Positions 1-9,931 of a stretch of 64,000 nt of DNA are shown piece by piece; position 1 is the stretch's first letter, and each line of letters opens with the position of its first letter. The translations under genes were made by a program, and so were the position numbers. The DNA is taken from the NCBI GenBank assembly GCA_017854535.1, contig JAFMHL010000007.1:1-64000 (forward strand). Direction: 5' to 3'. The stretch is from Nitratireductor sp. GTDB taxonomy: Bacteria > Pseudomonadota > Alphaproteobacteria > Rhizobiales > Rhizobiaceae. The notes under the pieces were generated by a model. The model was not told the origin of the DNA and searched no databases. It saw only the letters and a list, made by a program, of their open reading frames with translations.

Positions 1-219
1 TATGACCAGATGCCAGAGCCGCGTTATGTGATTTCCATGGGCTCTTGCGCCAATGGCGGCGGCTACTACCACTATTCCTATTCGGTCGTTCGCGGTTGCG
101 ACCGCGTTGTGCCTGTAGATATTTATGTGCCCGGTTGCCCACCAACAGCGGAAGCTTTGTTGTATGGTGTGATGTTGCTGCAAAAGAAAATTCGCCGTAC
201 CGGCACAATTGAGCGATAG
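1..219 (+). CDS. nuoB: NADH-quinone oxidoreductase subunit B (partial, C-terminal end)
   Basis: The gene enters from the left edge in frame 1, so only the last 72 residues are present. NuoB sits in the peripheral arm of complex I at the membrane junction and holds cluster N2, the last iron-sulfur centre before quinone. Two family landmarks are visible: the GSCANGGG motif and the PGCPPTAE motif, whose cysteines are N2 ligands. The tail [15 protein letters not shown] is typical of alphaproteobacterial NuoB. The stop codon lies 10 bases before the nuoC start, as expected in a nuoABCD operon. Confidence 0.97.
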   Translation, partial: YDQMPEPRYVISMGSCANGGGYYHYSYSVVRGCDRVVPVDIYVPGCPPTAEALLYGVMLLQKKIRRTGTIER

Positions 220-229
220 GGGCTTTATA

Positions 230-862
230 ATGGCTTTGCCAAAAATCGCAGATGAAACGCTAAGCGAACTTGCTGATGCTGTTGAAGCAGGGCTTTCAGG
301 CTCGCTTCTAAACGCTCAGTTCGCATTCGGTGAACTCACTATTGTTGTCAAACGCGAAGATATTGTTTCTGTGTTGCGGTTTCTCCGTGACGACAGCCAG
401 ACGCAATTCTGGAATATCATCGATATTTGCGGCGTGGACTTCCCAGAGCGCAAAGAGCGTTTTGAATTGGTTTATCATCTCCTATCACCGCGTTTGAATG
501 CGCGTATCCGCGTGAAGATATCGACTGACGAACAAACACCGGTTGCCAGTGTGACTGGAATTTATCCTGGTGCAAACTGGTTCGAGCGTGAAGCTTGGGA
601 CATGTATGGCATTTTGTTTACTGGCCATCCTGATTTGCGCCGCTTGTTGACAGATTATGGCTTTGAAGGCCATCCGCTTCGCAAAGACTTTCCGCTGACT
701 GGTTATGTTGAAGTGCGTTATGACGACGAAGTTAAACGTGTTGTTTATGAGCCTGTGACGCTTCGTCAGGAATTCCGCGATTTTGATTTTGAATCGCCTT
801 GGGAAGGGCCAGACTACAATCTGCCGAATATCGATGTAGGTGCAGATAAGAAAAGTGGTTAG
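230..862 (+). CDS. nuoC: NADH-quinone oxidoreductase subunit C
   Basis: This 210-residue hydrophilic subunit of the complex I peripheral arm contacts NuoD and helps form the quinone-reducing module. The family signature is clear: [13 protein letters not shown] followed by [25 protein letters not shown]. An in-frame TTG at 209 would overlap nuoB, but ATG 230 has AGGGG seven bases upstream and gives the usual N-terminus ([11 protein letters not shown]), so 230 is chosen. It is a separate gene, not fused to nuoD as in enterobacteria. The 475 bases after it are unusual for a nuo operon; see the repeats and the pseudogene there. Confidence 0.96.
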   Translation: MALPKIADETLSELADAVEAGLSGSLLNAQFAFGELTIVVKREDIVSVLRFLRDDSQTQFWNIIDICGVDFPERKERFELVYHLLSPRLNARIRVKISTDEQTPVASVTGIYPGANWFEREAWDMYGILFTGHPDLRRLLTDYGFEGHPLRKDFPLTGYVEVRYDDEVKRVVYEPVTLRQEFRDFDFESPWEGPDYNLPNIDVGADKKSG

Positions 863-864
863 TA

Positions 865-906
865 GGTAGAGATTAGCAGGTAGAAATTAGCAGGTAGAGG
901 TTAGCA
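865..906 (+). repeat. Three tandem 14-bp repeats (GGTAGARRTTAGCA)
   Basis: Three units at 865-878, 879-892 and 893-906 are identical except for the two purines at positions 7-8 (GA, AA, GG). They start two bases after the nuoC stop and end eight bases before the degraded four-helix-bundle gene. The units are 14 bases long, so copy-number change would not stay in frame, which fits a noncoding spacer. They may mark the left edge of the inserted segment. Confidence 0.85.
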
Positions 907-913
907 GTATTAT

Positions 914-1279
914 TTGGCTATAAAGTCATATCGAGATTTGATTGTTTGGCAAAAGTTTATTGATTTTTCTGTAGGCATTTACAAGCTTTAAAATTAGTTT
1001 CCTACGGAAGAGAAATATGGACTGACTTCTCAAATCAGACGCAGTAGCGTATCTGTTGGTGCAAATATAGCCGAAGAGTTTGGAAGAGATAGTGACGGAG
1101 ATTTTATTCGTTTTCTCAGAATTTCCCAGGGTTCGTTAAAAGAAACTGAAACCCATCTGATATTGGCCGAAAGGTTGGAATTTGTGGGTAAAAAAGATAT
1201 TGAATCTGGCTTACAGTTGGCAGATGAAATAGGAAAAATGTTGCGATCTTTGATCGCTAAAATCGGACAAGAACAGTGA
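914..1279 (+). pseudogene. Four-helix-bundle (23S rRNA intervening-sequence/S23-type) protein, broken by two stops
   Basis: One frame from 914 (TTG) to the TGA at 1277-1279 reads as a four-helix-bundle protein of the S23/IVP family. It begins SYRDLIVWQKFIDFSVGIYKL, then has TAA (989-991), one codon, TAG (995-997), and resumes FPTEEKYGLTSQIRRSSVSVGANIAEEFGR up to IAKIGQEQ. Intact relatives read roughly YKLTxxFPxEEKYGL here, so both stops replace ordinary codons without a shift in frame. No ATG start with a ribosome binding site is present. The family is known as small free-standing proteins or as ORFs within 23S rRNA insertions; its function is not settled. It splits nuoC from nuoD on the operon strand, so the transcript must run through it. 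Confidence 0.85.
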
Positions 1280-1313
1280 TGTATACTAATGACCAACAAC
1301 TAATAGCTACTCA

Positions 1314-1327
1314 CTTTGCGAGCAAAG
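1314..1327 (+). other. Short inverted repeat before nuoD
   Basis: CTTTGC and GCAAAG are separated by GA just upstream of the nuoD ATG at 1338. With only two bases between the arms it would form a poor hairpin. It lies at the right edge of the inserted segment, where nuoD lacks a strong Shine-Dalgarno sequence (only GCGAGCG is near), so it may influence nuoD translation. Confidence 0.35.
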
Positions 1328-1337
1328 CGAGCGTGTC

Positions 1338-2528
1338 ATGAACGAACATTCCGTCCGTAACTTTAACATTAACTTTGGCCCGCAACACCCTGCAGCACAT
1401 GGTGTTTTGCGTTTGGTGCTTGAGCTTGACGGCGAGGTTGTTGAGCGGGTCGATCCCCATATCGGCCTCCTGCATCGTGGCACTGAAAAGCTGATCGAAT
1501 ATAAGACTTATCTTCAGGCTGTGCCATATTTTGACCGTTTGGACTATGTTGCGCCGATGAACCAGGAGCATGCCTATGCTCTTGCTGTCGAGCGACTTCT
1601 TGGCATCGATGTGCCGCGTCGTGGTCAATTGATCCGCGTTCTGTACTCTGAAATCGGCCGTATTCTCTCGCATCTTTTGAACGTGACAACGCAGGCCTTG
1701 GACGTTGGCGCTTTCACGCCATCCCTTTGGGGCTTTGAAGAGCGCGAAAAGCTGATGGTGTTTTATGAGCGGGCCTGTGGCGCGCGATTGCACTCGGCCT
1801 ATATTCGCCCGGGTGGCGTCCATCAGGATCTACCGCAAAAACTGATCGACGATATTGCCCAGTGGTGTGATGATTTCGCTCAGCCATTGGCAGATATTGA
1901 TGTGTTGTTGACTGGGAACCGGATTTTCAAACAGCGTAATGTTGATATTGGTCTGATCAGCCTTGAAGATGCTTGGGCTTATGGCATGTCAGGTGTCATG
2001 GTTCGCGGCTCAGGCGCATCTTGGGATTTGCGTAAGTCGCAGCCTTATGAATGCTATGAGGAAATGGATTTTGATATTCCTGTCGGCAAAAACGGCGATA
2101 ATTACGACCGCTATTTGATCCGCATGGAAGAAATGCGTCAGTCCGTGAAAATCATGCGCCAATGCGTTGAGAAATTGAACGCACCAGAAGGCAAGGGTCC
2201 GATTTCCAATCTGGATGGCAAGATCGTCCCGCCAAAACGCGGCGAGATGAAACAGTCCATGGAAGCCCTGATCCATCACTTTAAACTCTATACTGAGGGC
2301 TACAAAGTTCCTGCTGGTGAAGTTTACGCCGCTGTGGAAGCGCCAAAGGGTGAATTCGGCGTTTATATTGTGTCGGATGGCTCAAACCGTCCTTATCGCT
2401 GTAAAATCCGCGCGCCGGGTTATTCGCATTTGGCCGCCCTAGACTATATGGGCAAGGGCCACTTGCTGGCTGACTTTTCAGCAATCATTGGTTCACTTGA
2501 TATCGTTTTTGGTGAGGTGGATCGCTAA
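1338..2528 (+). CDS. nuoD: NADH-quinone oxidoreductase subunit D
   Basis: This 396-residue 49-kDa-type subunit of the peripheral arm forms the quinone-binding pocket with NuoB. It descends from the large subunit of NiFe hydrogenases. Landmarks are [15 protein letters not shown] at the N-terminus, [14 protein letters not shown], and the C-terminal [11 protein letters not shown]. The start gives [18 protein letters not shown], matching rhizobial NuoD. The ribosome binding site is weak, probably because the inserted segment upstream moved the gene away from nuoC. The stop codon overlaps the next start by one base. Confidence 0.97.
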   Translation: MNEHSVRNFNINFGPQHPAAHGVLRLVLELDGEVVERVDPHIGLLHRGTEKLIEYKTYLQAVPYFDRLDYVAPMNQEHAYALAVERLLGIDVPRRGQLIRVLYSEIGRILSHLLNVTTQALDVGAFTPSLWGFEEREKLMVFYERACGARLHSAYIRPGGVHQDLPQKLIDDIAQWCDDFAQPLADIDVLLTGNRIFKQRNVDIGLISLEDAWAYGMSGVMVRGSGASWDLRKSQPYECYEEMDFDIPVGKNGDNYDRYLIRMEEMRQSVKIMRQCVEKLNAPEGKGPISNLDGKIVPPKRGEMKQSMEALIHHFKLYTEGYKVPAGEVYAAVEAPKGEFGVYIVSDGSNRPYRCKIRAPGYSHLAALDYMGKGHLLADFSAIIGSLDIVFGEVDR

Positions 2529-2890
2529 TGCTCCCCATAGCCATGCATATAGCAAGCATACTATTGGCAACGGTTTTGCTGGTGATTGGTGTATTGTTTG
2601 TTGTTCGACCACAAATGGCCTTCAAGGTTTCCGGTCACGAGGAAGCAGCTGCGGCCAGTGTATTAGGTGGACGCAATGCAGGTTTGGCAATTTTCATTCT
2701 CGGCTTGCTTGCCATGGGCGATTTCAAGACATTGGCGCTTGCATTCGCTATTGGTGCCGGGTTTGGGTTTTTTGATGCGGTCGTTACGGTGAAAGCGGGT
2801 GGTTCGCCGCGCAATCATCTGGTGGCAGGCTCTATCGCAGCAGTGCTCGCAGTTTATTATTTTGCCGGTGTTCCGGCTCTTGAAGGTTAA
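2528..2890 (+). CDS. Small membrane protein within the nuo operon (DUF4267-like)
   Basis: This 120-residue protein has about four hydrophobic segments: residues 5-27, near 52-65, 68-85 and 98-115. The core GGRNAGLAIFILGLLAMGDFKTLALAF resembles DUF4267-type small membrane proteins; that assignment is from pattern memory only. It starts on the last base of the nuoD stop (TAATG) and ends eight bases before nuoE, so it is co-translated with complex I. It is not a catalytic subunit of the 14-subunit enzyme. It may be an accessory or assembly factor, or a passenger; no catalytic motif is visible. Confidence 0.8.
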   Translation: MLPIAMHIASILLATVLLVIGVLFVVRPQMAFKVSGHEEAAAASVLGGRNAGLAIFILGLLAMGDFKTLALAFAIGAGFGFFDAVVTVKAGGSPRNHLVAGSIAAVLAVYYFAGVPALEG

Positions 2891-2898
2891 GGTTTGAA

Positions 2899-3927
2899 AT
2901 GTCCGTTCGTCGTTTAGCAGAAGAAAAAGTACAGCCGAAGGATTTTGCCTTCAACCGTGCCAATGGCGCGGTAGCAAAAGGCTGGATAAAGAAATACCCA
3001 AAAGATCGTGCCGCCTCTGCGGTGATCCCACTATTGATGATTGCTCAAGAGCAAGAAGGCTGGGTTACGAAAGCAAGCATCGAGCATGTGGCCGTCATGT
3101 TGGATATGCCTTACATCCGCGTTCTCGAAGTGGCGACATTCTACACCCAATTCATGCTTCAGCCTGTGGGCACAAAAGCCCATATTCAGGTTTGCGGAAC
3201 TACACCTTGTATGTTGCGCGGCTCCGAGGCGTTGATGGAAGTCTGCAAAAGCAAAATTCACCACGACCAATTCCATACCAATGATGAAGGCACATTGTCT
3301 TGGGAAGAAGTTGAGTGCCAGGGTGCTTGCGTGAACGCACCTATGGTGATGATTTTCAAAGATACTTACGAAGACCTAACGCCTGAGCATTTGGCCGAAA
3401 TCATTGACGAATTCGAAGCAGGACGCGGCGAACGCGTGACCGCTGGCCCGCAGGTAGACCGGATTTATTCAGGCCCAGAAGGTGGATTGACCACACTGAA
3501 GTCAGAGATTTTGGTCAAGGCTGGGGGATCCAAAAAATCGTCAACCTCCAAAAAGGCATCAACTAAAGACACCCCGATGGTGCCGCCAGCCGAGGCTGCA
3601 AGACCTAAGACAGAAGCGCCTGAAACCAATCCTAGTTTGAAGGCGCCAACTAAAAAGGTTGATACGGGAAACACAAAAACAAAATCCAAAGGCCCGCTTC
3701 GCCTGAAGAAAGCTGAAGGCAAGGCCGATGATCTTAAATTGATCTCTGGCGTTGGGCCAAAACTGGAAAAGACATTGAACGGTCTTGGTTTCTGGCATTT
3801 CAGCCAGATCGCTAATTGGACCAAGACTGATGTTGCAATTGTAGATAATGAGCTGACGTTCAAAGGCCGCATCGAGCGCGATGATTGGATTAAACAAGCT
3901 AAAGTTCTCGCGAAGGGGGCTAAATAA
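2899..3927 (+). CDS. nuoE: NADH-quinone oxidoreductase subunit E with C-terminal helix-hairpin-helix extension
   Basis: The first ~195 of 342 residues are the 24-kDa thioredoxin-like subunit of the NADH dehydrogenase module. It binds the [2Fe-2S] cluster N1a through C99, C104, C140 and C144 (CGTTPC and CQGAC). Residues ~205-272 are a Lys/Ala/Pro/Thr-rich linker. Residues ~277-342 form a helix-hairpin-helix-like domain ([17 protein letters not shown], then FSQIANWT). Extended NuoE proteins of this kind are known in alphaproteobacteria, but the tail has no established role. A similar domain ends RpsB in this window. The stop overlaps the nuoF start. Confidence 0.95.
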   Translation: MSVRRLAEEKVQPKDFAFNRANGAVAKGWIKKYPKDRAASAVIPLLMIAQEQEGWVTKASIEHVAVMLDMPYIRVLEVATFYTQFMLQPVGTKAHIQVCGTTPCMLRGSEALMEVCKSKIHHDQFHTNDEGTLSWEEVECQGACVNAPMVMIFKDTYEDLTPEHLAEIIDEFEAGRGERVTAGPQVDRIYSGPEGGLTTLKSEILVKAGGSKKSSTSKKASTKDTPMVPPAEAARPKTEAPETNPSLKAPTKKVDTGNTKTKSKGPLRLKKAEGKADDLKLISGVGPKLEKTLNGLGFWHFSQIANWTKTDVAIVDNELTFKGRIERDDWIKQAKVLAKGAK

Positions 3928-5246
3928 TGCTTCAGGATAAAGACCGCATTTTCACCAATATTTATGGCCAGTACGACAAGTCGCTCAAAGGGGCGATGGC
4001 GCGTGGCCATTGGGATGGAACAAAGGGTTTCATCGACAAAGGTCAGGATTGGATCATCGGCCAGATGAAGGCTTCCGGGCTTCGCGGGCGCGGCGGGGCA
4101 GGATTCCCGACCGGTCTTAAATGGTCGTTCATGCCGAAAAAGTCAGATGGTCGCCCATCTTATCTCGTCATCAATGCCGACGAGTCCGAGCCAGGTACTT
4201 GCAAAGACCGCGATATCATGCGCCACGATCCACACACGCTGATCGAGGGTTGCCTGATTGCCGGTTTCGCCATGGGTGCGCATACTTGTTACATCTATGT
4301 GCGCGGCGAATATATCCGTGAGCGCGAAGCCCTGCAGGCTGCGATTGACGAATGCTATGACGCTAAACTGCTCGGCAAGAACAACAAGAACGGCTGGGAC
4401 TATGATATTCATGTCCATCACGGCGCTGGCGCTTATATCTGCGGTGAAGAAACCGCGTTGCTAGAAAGCTTGGAAGGCAAAAAAGGCCAGCCACGCCTGA
4501 AACCGCCATTCCCTGCAAATGTAGGTCTCTATGGCTGCCCGACCACTGTGAACAATGTGGAATCGATTGCAGTTGCGCCAACCATTTTGCGCCGTGGACC
4601 AGAATGGTTCTCAAGCTTTGGCGCGGAAAACAACAAAGGCACAAAGCTGTTTTGTATTTCAGGTCATGTGAACAAGCCTTGCACGGTTGAAGAAGCGATG
4701 AGCATTCCGTTCAAGGAACTGATCGACAAGCATTGCGGCGGTATTCGTGGCGGCTGGGATAATCTGAAAGCGGTCATTCCGGGCGGCTCATCTGTTCCTT
4801 GTGTTCCTGCTGAACAGATCATCAACGCACCGATGGATTTTGATACGCTGCGAGGATTGCAATCCGGACTTGGTACAGCAGCGGTTATCGTGATGGATAA
4901 TTCCACCGACATGATCAAGGCGATTGGTCGTTTGGCTTATTTCTATAAGCATGAAAGCTGTGGCCAGTGTACGCCATGCCGCGAAGGCACAGGCTGGATG
5001 TGGCGCGTCTTGACCCGCATGGTCGAAGGCCGCGCGCAAAAATCTGAGATCGATATGCTGCTGGATGTTTCCAAACAGGTTGAAGGTCACACGATCTGCG
5101 CACTTGGCGACGCTGCAGCTTGGCCTGTTCAGGGCCTTATCCGCCATTTCCGCCATGAGATCGAAACGCGTATTGACCAGTATACACACAATGCTGACAG
5201 CCATGGCGCTGTAACCGAGAAACAGGTTTTAGCAGCAGCTAAATAA
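3927..5246 (+). CDS. nuoF: NADH-quinone oxidoreductase subunit F
   Basis: This 439-residue subunit oxidises NADH and passes electrons through FMN to cluster N3. The FMN/NADH loop is visible as [14 protein letters not shown] near residue 52. The [4Fe-4S] N3 ligands are in [12 protein letters not shown] plus the later cysteine of HTICALGD. The ATG overlaps the nuoE stop codon by one base, so the two NADH-module subunits are probably translationally coupled. Length and motif order are normal. Confidence 0.98.
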   Translation: MLQDKDRIFTNIYGQYDKSLKGAMARGHWDGTKGFIDKGQDWIIGQMKASGLRGRGGAGFPTGLKWSFMPKKSDGRPSYLVINADESEPGTCKDRDIMRHDPHTLIEGCLIAGFAMGAHTCYIYVRGEYIREREALQAAIDECYDAKLLGKNNKNGWDYDIHVHHGAGAYICGEETALLESLEGKKGQPRLKPPFPANVGLYGCPTTVNNVESIAVAPTILRRGPEWFSSFGAENNKGTKLFCISGHVNKPCTVEEAMSIPFKELIDKHCGGIRGGWDNLKAVIPGGSSVPCVPAEQIINAPMDFDTLRGLQSGLGTAAVIVMDNSTDMIKAIGRLAYFYKHESCGQCTPCREGTGWMWRVLTRMVEGRAQKSEIDMLLDVSKQVEGHTICALGDAAAWPVQGLIRHFRHEIETRIDQYTHNADSHGAVTEKQVLAAAK

Positions 5247-5302
5247 GCAAGATTTACAATGCAGCTTTGGCTGCACCGATAAAGAAAACTGAAGGCAAGA
5301 AG

Positions 5303-7366
5303 ATGACGAAGCTGATCATCGACGACAATGAAGTAGAAGTTCCGGATACTTACACGCTGTTACAGGCGTGTGAGGTCGCTGGCGCTGAGGTGCCGCGTTT
5401 CTGCTTCCATGAACGCTTGTCCATCGCTGGCAATTGCCGCATGTGCCTTGTTGAAGTCAAAGGCGGCCCGCCAAAGCCGCAGGCGTCGTGTGCCCTCGGC
5501 GTTCGCGATCTGCGTCCCGGCCCGAACGGCGAACCACCAGTGGTGTCAACCAAATCGCCGATGGTCAAAAAAGCCCGTGAAGGCGTGATGGAATTTTTAC
5601 TGATCAACCACCCACTTGATTGCCCTATTTGCGATCAGGGCGGCGAGTGCGATCTGCAAGATCAGGCCATGGCCTATGGTATCGACAAGAATCGTTACGC
5701 AGAAAACAAACGCGCGGTGGAAGACAAATATATCGGGCCATTGGTTCGCACCAAAATGACCCGTTGCATTCATTGCACGCGTTGCGTTCGGTTCACCGCA
5801 GAAGTTGCTGGTATTTCCGAGCTTGGGCTTATTGGCCGCGGTGAAGACGCAGAAATCACCACCTATCTTGAAAATGCGATGACATCTGAATTGCAGGGCA
5901 ATGTGATCGACCTTTGCCCTGTTGGCGCGCTGACATCGCGTCCTTATCAAGATACGGCCCGTCCGTGGGAGCTTGGGAAAACAGAGACTATCGACGTGAT
6001 GGACGCCGTTGGTTCCAACATCCGTGTTGATACCCGTTCGCGCGAAGTCATGCGCATTATGCCTGTGATCAATGAAGCGGTGAACGAAGAATGGATTTCA
6101 GACAAAACACGTTTTGTGTTCGACGGTTTGAAAACCCAGCGTTTGGACCAGCCATATATTCGCAAATCTGGCAAATTGCAGCCTGCAACCTGGACTGAGG
6201 CATTGGCTGCTGTCGCCAGTAAAGTGAAAGCCGCCAAAGCCAATAAAGTTGGCGCTATCGCTGGCGATCTGGCTTCAGTGGAAGATATTTACGCGCTGAA
6301 AAAGCTGATGGAACAAATCGGTTCACCAAATATGGATTGCCGCCCTGAAGGCAGTGCGCTTGATCCGGCGAAGGGCCGTGCATCTTATATCTTCAACACA
6401 ACGATTGATGGCATCGAAGATGCTGATGCGATTATGCTGATCGGCACTAATCCGCGCAAAGAAGCGCCAATCCTGAATGCCCGTATTCGTAAGCGCTATA
6501 CACAGGGCGATCTGTTGGTTGGCGTTGTCGGCGAACAGATGGACCTTACCTATGAGTATACAGCCCTTGGCGAAGGCCCCGAGTCGCTGAAACAGTTCGC
6601 AAACTACGGTAAGATTAAAAAGAAAAATCCGATGTTCATCATCGGGCAGGGTGCCTTGAACCGCTCTGACAGCGCGTCTGTATTGGCAATGGTAGCAAGC
6701 GCAGCTGAAAGCATGGGCGCTGTTCGCGATGACTGGAACGGCTTTAATATTCTTCATACGGGTGCGGCTCAAGTTGGCGGTTTGGATCTTGGTTTTGTTC
6801 CAGCCAAAGGCGGCAAAGCAACCGGCGATATGCTCGGCTCAATGGATGTTCTCTTCCTGCTTGGCGCAGATGAACTGGACATGAGCAAGGTCAAAGGCAC
6901 CGTTGTCTATATCGGTTCTCACGGCGATGCAGGCGCACATCGCGCTGACGTGATTCTACCTGCTGCGACTTATACTGAAAAATCCGGCACGTGGGTTAAC
7001 ACCGAAGGTCGCGTTCAAATGGGTAATCGTGCGAATTTCGCACCGGGCGATGCCAAAGAAGAATGGGCGATTCTCCGCGCATTATCGGCTCATATGGGTG
7101 ATGCGCTTCCATTTGACAGTCTGTCACAGCTTCGTAGCCAGCTTTATTCCGAGTTTCCCCATTTTGCAGCCCTTGATGAGGTTGCAACAGGGGACATTGG
7201 TGATGTAAAGGCTCTGGCTAAGGGCAAATCGGGCAAAGTGCTGAAAAGCGGGTTTGCTTCGCCGATTAAAGATTTCTATCTGACCAATCCGATTGCGCGT
7301 GCATCAAAGGTCATGGCGGAATGTTCACAACTGGCATCTGGCACTGTTCGCCAGGCTGCAGAATAG
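5303..7366 (+). CDS. nuoG: NADH-quinone oxidoreductase subunit G
   Basis: This 687-residue subunit carries the iron-sulfur chain between the FMN site and the quinone arm. N-terminal ligands for N1b ([15 protein letters not shown] and a later Cys), N5 ([14 protein letters not shown]) and N4 (RCIHCTRC and DLCPVGAL) are all present. The rest is a molybdopterin-oxidoreductase-like fold that has lost its cofactor role. The reading frame is open from a TTG at 5267, but ATG 5303 has GAAGG seven bases upstream and gives [20 protein letters not shown], matching homologues. Confidence 0.97.
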   Translation: MTKLIIDDNEVEVPDTYTLLQACEVAGAEVPRFCFHERLSIAGNCRMCLVEVKGGPPKPQASCALGVRDLRPGPNGEPPVVSTKSPMVKKAREGVMEFLLINHPLDCPICDQGGECDLQDQAMAYGIDKNRYAENKRAVEDKYIGPLVRTKMTRCIHCTRCVRFTAEVAGISELGLIGRGEDAEITTYLENAMTSELQGNVIDLCPVGALTSRPYQDTARPWELGKTETIDVMDAVGSNIRVDTRSREVMRIMPVINEAVNEEWISDKTRFVFDGLKTQRLDQPYIRKSGKLQPATWTEALAAVASKVKAAKANKVGAIAGDLASVEDIYALKKLMEQIGSPNMDCRPEGSALDPAKGRASYIFNTTIDGIEDADAIMLIGTNPRKEAPILNARIRKRYTQGDLLVGVVGEQMDLTYEYTALGEGPESLKQFANYGKIKKKNPMFIIGQGALNRSDSASVLAMVASAAESMGAVRDDWNGFNILHTGAAQVGGLDLGFVPAKGGKATGDMLGSMDVLFLLGADELDMSKVKGTVVYIGSHGDAGAHRADVILPAATYTEKSGTWVNTEGRVQMGNRANFAPGDAKEEWAILRALSAHMGDALPFDSLSQLRSQLYSEFPHFAALDEVATGDIGDVKALAKGKSGKVLKSGFASPIKDFYLTNPIARASKVMAECSQLASGTVRQAAE

Positions 7367-7376
7367 GCAACGACTT

Positions 7377-8423
7377 ATGGATATGTTCATCACAACCTAT
7401 CTCGTTCCAGGCTTATGGATTGTTTTCCAGAGCGTGTTGATGCTTGTCTGCTTGCTTTTGGTAACTGCCTATATTCTCTATGCAGACCGTAAAATTTTTG
7501 CTGCTGTTCAAATGCGCCGTGGTCCGAATGTAGTTGGGCCTTGGGGACTGCTTCAGTCTTTCGCGGATTTGCTCAAATTTGTGCTCAAAGAACCTATTAT
7601 TCCTGCTACTTCATCCAAAGCAGTGTTCATCGTTGCGCCGATTATTTCTGCTGTGATGGCAATGTCCACATTTGCGGTGCTTCCAGTGGCTGAAGGCTGG
7701 GTGGTTGCCGATGTTAATCTAGGCATACTGTTCATCTTTGCGGTTTCTTCGCTGGAAGTTTACGGCATCATCATGGGCGGCTGGGCATCCAACTCCAAAT
7801 ATGCGTTTCTGGCATCATTGCGTTCTGCCGCTCAGATGGTTTCCTACGAAGTTTCCATGGGCTTTATCATCATCGTTGTGTTGCTGTGTGCAGGCACATT
7901 GAACATGACAGGTATCGTGAATTCTCAGGCCAATGGCCTTGGAACCATGATGGGCTTGCCGCCATCGTTCTTGGACTGGTATTGGCTGCCATTGTTCCCG
8001 GCTTTCATCATGTTCTTTATCTCAGCAATTGCAGAGACAAACCGCCCACCATTCGATTTGCCGGAAGCTGAATCCGAATTGGTTGCGGGCCATATGGTTG
8101 AATACTCTTCCACGATGTTCCTGCTGTTCTTCCTTGGTGAATTCGTCGCCATCATTTTGATGAGCTGCTTAGTGACGATTTTGTTCTTGGGTGGTTGGTT
8201 ACCATTGATCGATGTGCCGGTACTTAACTGGGTTCCAGACATCGTATGGTTCACCCTGAAAGCATTCTTCGTCTTCTTCTGCATGGCAATGGTTCGCGCC
8301 TTTGTCCCGCGCTACCGTTATGACCAATTGATGCGCCTTGGCTGGAAAGTGTTCCTACCATTGTCGCTTGCAATGGTCGTTATCGTTGCTGCAGTTCTCC
8401 AATACACAGGATGGGCATCATGA
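7377..8423 (+). CDS. nuoH: NADH-quinone oxidoreductase subunit H
   Basis: This 348-residue membrane subunit links the peripheral arm to the proton-pumping arm and forms part of the quinone entry channel. About eight hydrophobic helices are visible. Conserved stretches include [21 protein letters not shown] in the first loop and [19 protein letters not shown] in the acidic loop that faces quinone. The frame extends upstream into nuoG, but ATG 7377 gives the normal N-terminus. The final four bases (ATGA, 8420-8423) hold the nuoI start. Confidence 0.97.
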   Translation: MDMFITTYLVPGLWIVFQSVLMLVCLLLVTAYILYADRKIFAAVQMRRGPNVVGPWGLLQSFADLLKFVLKEPIIPATSSKAVFIVAPIISAVMAMSTFAVLPVAEGWVVADVNLGILFIFAVSSLEVYGIIMGGWASNSKYAFLASLRSAAQMVSYEVSMGFIIIVVLLCAGTLNMTGIVNSQANGLGTMMGLPPSFLDWYWLPLFPAFIMFFISAIAETNRPPFDLPEAESELVAGHMVEYSSTMFLLFFLGEFVAIILMSCLVTILFLGGWLPLIDVPVLNWVPDIVWFTLKAFFVFFCMAMVRAFVPRYRYDQLMRLGWKVFLPLSLAMVVIVAAVLQYTGWAS

Positions 8424-8905
8424 TAGCACAAGCTGCCAAGTCTTTATTGCTGCTGGAATTTGTGAAAGCATTCGGCATTTCACTGCGTTATATGTTCGGC
8501 AAGAAAGTCACAATCAATTATCCGTTTGAAAAAGGCCCAGTATCGCCACGCTTTCGCGGTGAACATGCGTTGCGTCGCTATCCTAACGGCGAAGAGCGTT
8601 GCATCGCTTGCAAGTTATGTGAAGCCATTTGCCCTGCACAGGCTATCACCATTGAAGCTGGTCCGCGCCGCAATGATGGCACACGCCGCACGGTTCGCTA
8701 TGACATTGATATGGTGAAGTGCATCTATTGCGGTTTCTGTCAGGAAGCCTGTCCGGTAGATGCTATTGTTGAAGGGCCGAATTTCGAATTCGCGACTGAA
8801 ACCCGCGAAGAACTTTATTACGACAAAGAAAAGCTGTTGGAAAACGGCGCCCGTTGGGAGAGAGAACTCGCCCAAAACATCAAGATTGACTCGCCTTACC
8901 GTTAA
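8420..8905 (+). CDS. nuoI: NADH-quinone oxidoreductase subunit I
   Basis: This 161-residue ferredoxin-like subunit carries clusters N6a and N6b near the membrane. Two [4Fe-4S] motifs are plain: [12 protein letters not shown] and [12 protein letters not shown]. Two starts are possible. ATG 8420 overlaps the nuoH stop as ATGA and has AGGA eight bases upstream; ATG 8411 would add three residues and sit on that site. 8420 is therefore preferred. A 76-base gap follows before nuoJ. Confidence 0.97.
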   Translation: MIAQAAKSLLLLEFVKAFGISLRYMFGKKVTINYPFEKGPVSPRFRGEHALRRYPNGEERCIACKLCEAICPAQAITIEAGPRRNDGTRRTVRYDIDMVKCIYCGFCQEACPVDAIVEGPNFEFATETREELYYDKEKLLENGARWERELAQNIKIDSPYR

Positions 8906-8981
8906 AATCGGTGATGTGAATTAGGCTGGAGCGGTTTTTATTTACTGCTGAAGGCTTGGGGAAACAGGAAACGACAGAATT

Positions 8982-9593
8982 ATGACAGCGATATTTTTCT
9001 ATCTCTTCGCGACCATAACAGTAGCTTCTGCCTTCATGGTTATTTCAGCAAGAAATCCTGTGCATGCTGTGCTGTTTCTGATTTTGGCTTTCGTAAATTC
9101 TGCTGGCTTGTTCATGCTGAACGGGGCCGAGTTTCTCGCGCTGTTGCTTATCGTCGTTTATGTGGGCGCGGTGGCGGTGTTATTCTTATTCGTTGTGATG
9201 ATGCTGGATGTAGACTTTGTGGAACTGCGGGAAGGGTTCCTGCAATATCTTCCTGTTGGCGCGCTTGTCGGCTTTATTGTTATGGCAGAACTCTTGATGG
9301 TGCTCGGCACTTGGGTGTTCGCACCGGGCGCAATAGGCGGCATTGCCGCTGAGCCGATCCCCAATATGGCGGATGTTTCAAACATCGAGGCTATTGGCAA
9401 TATTCTCTACACTAAATATATCTTCTTCTTCCAGGTTGCGGGTCTGATCCTTCTGGTCGCAATGATTGGCGCAATTGTTTTGACATTGCACCATCGTCCA
9501 AATGTTCGTCGTCAAAACATCAATGATCAGATCGCCCGTAACCCTGAAACTGCAATTGAAATCAAAAAGGTCGAATCCGGTAAAGGCGTTTAG
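8982..9593 (+). CDS. nuoJ: NADH-quinone oxidoreductase subunit J
   Basis: This 203-residue membrane-arm subunit has five hydrophobic segments. The family motif SARNPVHAVLFLILAFVNSAG lies after the first helix, and the region VVYVGAVAVLFLFVVMML contains the pi-bulge helix of NuoJ. The C-terminal ~40 residues are hydrophilic. AGGA lies upstream of the ATG. It is in normal order between nuoI and nuoK. Confidence 0.96.
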   Translation: MTAIFFYLFATITVASAFMVISARNPVHAVLFLILAFVNSAGLFMLNGAEFLALLLIVVYVGAVAVLFLFVVMMLDVDFVELREGFLQYLPVGALVGFIVMAELLMVLGTWVFAPGAIGGIAAEPIPNMADVSNIEAIGNILYTKYIFFFQVAGLILLVAMIGAIVLTLHHRPNVRRQNINDQIARNPETAIEIKKVESGKGV

Positions 9594-9617
9594 CCAATCC
9601 GGTTTGAGGTAACGCAT

Positions 9618-9926
9618 ATGGAAATTGGTATTTCCCACTATCTGGCAGTGAGCGCGATGCTCTTTACAATTGGAATGCTTGGCATTTTCCTGAATAGGAA
9701 AAACGTCATCATCATTTTGATGTCTATCGAGCTAATCCTGCTTTCGGTGAATTTGAATTTTGTCGCGTTCTCAAATCACCTTGGTGATTTGATGGGACAG
9801 ATTTTCGCGCTTTTCGTCCTTACCGTTGCTGCTGCTGAAGCGGCTATCGGCCTTGCAATTCTCGTCGTCTTCTTCCGTAACCGCGGTTCTATCGCGGTTG
9901 AAGACGTAAATATGATGAAAGGCTAA
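9618..9926 (+). CDS. nuoK: NADH-quinone oxidoreductase subunit K
   Basis: This 102-residue subunit has three transmembrane helices and takes part in the proton path along the membrane arm. The second helix carries the conserved glutamate ([18 protein letters not shown]) and the third another ([17 protein letters not shown]). GAGGT stands seven bases before ATG 9618. It lies 24 bases after nuoJ and five before nuoL. Confidence 0.97.
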   Translation: MEIGISHYLAVSAMLFTIGMLGIFLNRKNVIIILMSIELILLSVNLNFVAFSNHLGDLMGQIFALFVLTVAAAEAAIGLAILVVFFRNRGSIAVEDVNMMKG

Positions 9927-9931
9927 GGCAG

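Noticed and set aside
914-1279. The nuoC-nuoD insert as a 23S rRNA intervening sequence
   Set aside because: The encoded protein family occurs in such sequences, but no rRNA flanks it here.
1030-1299. 89-codon minus-strand frame in the nuoC-nuoD gap
   Set aside because: It is antisense to the four-helix-bundle pseudogene, whose plus-strand translation clearly matches a family.
1311-1823. 170-codon minus-strand frame opposite nuoD
   Set aside because: Shadow of nuoD; the translation has no recognisable motif and atypical composition.
3465-4010. 181-codon open frame on the minus strand across nuoE/nuoF
   Set aside because: It lies opposite two certain genes, has no domain or ribosome binding site, and owes its length to codon bias of nuoE's Lys/Pro linker.
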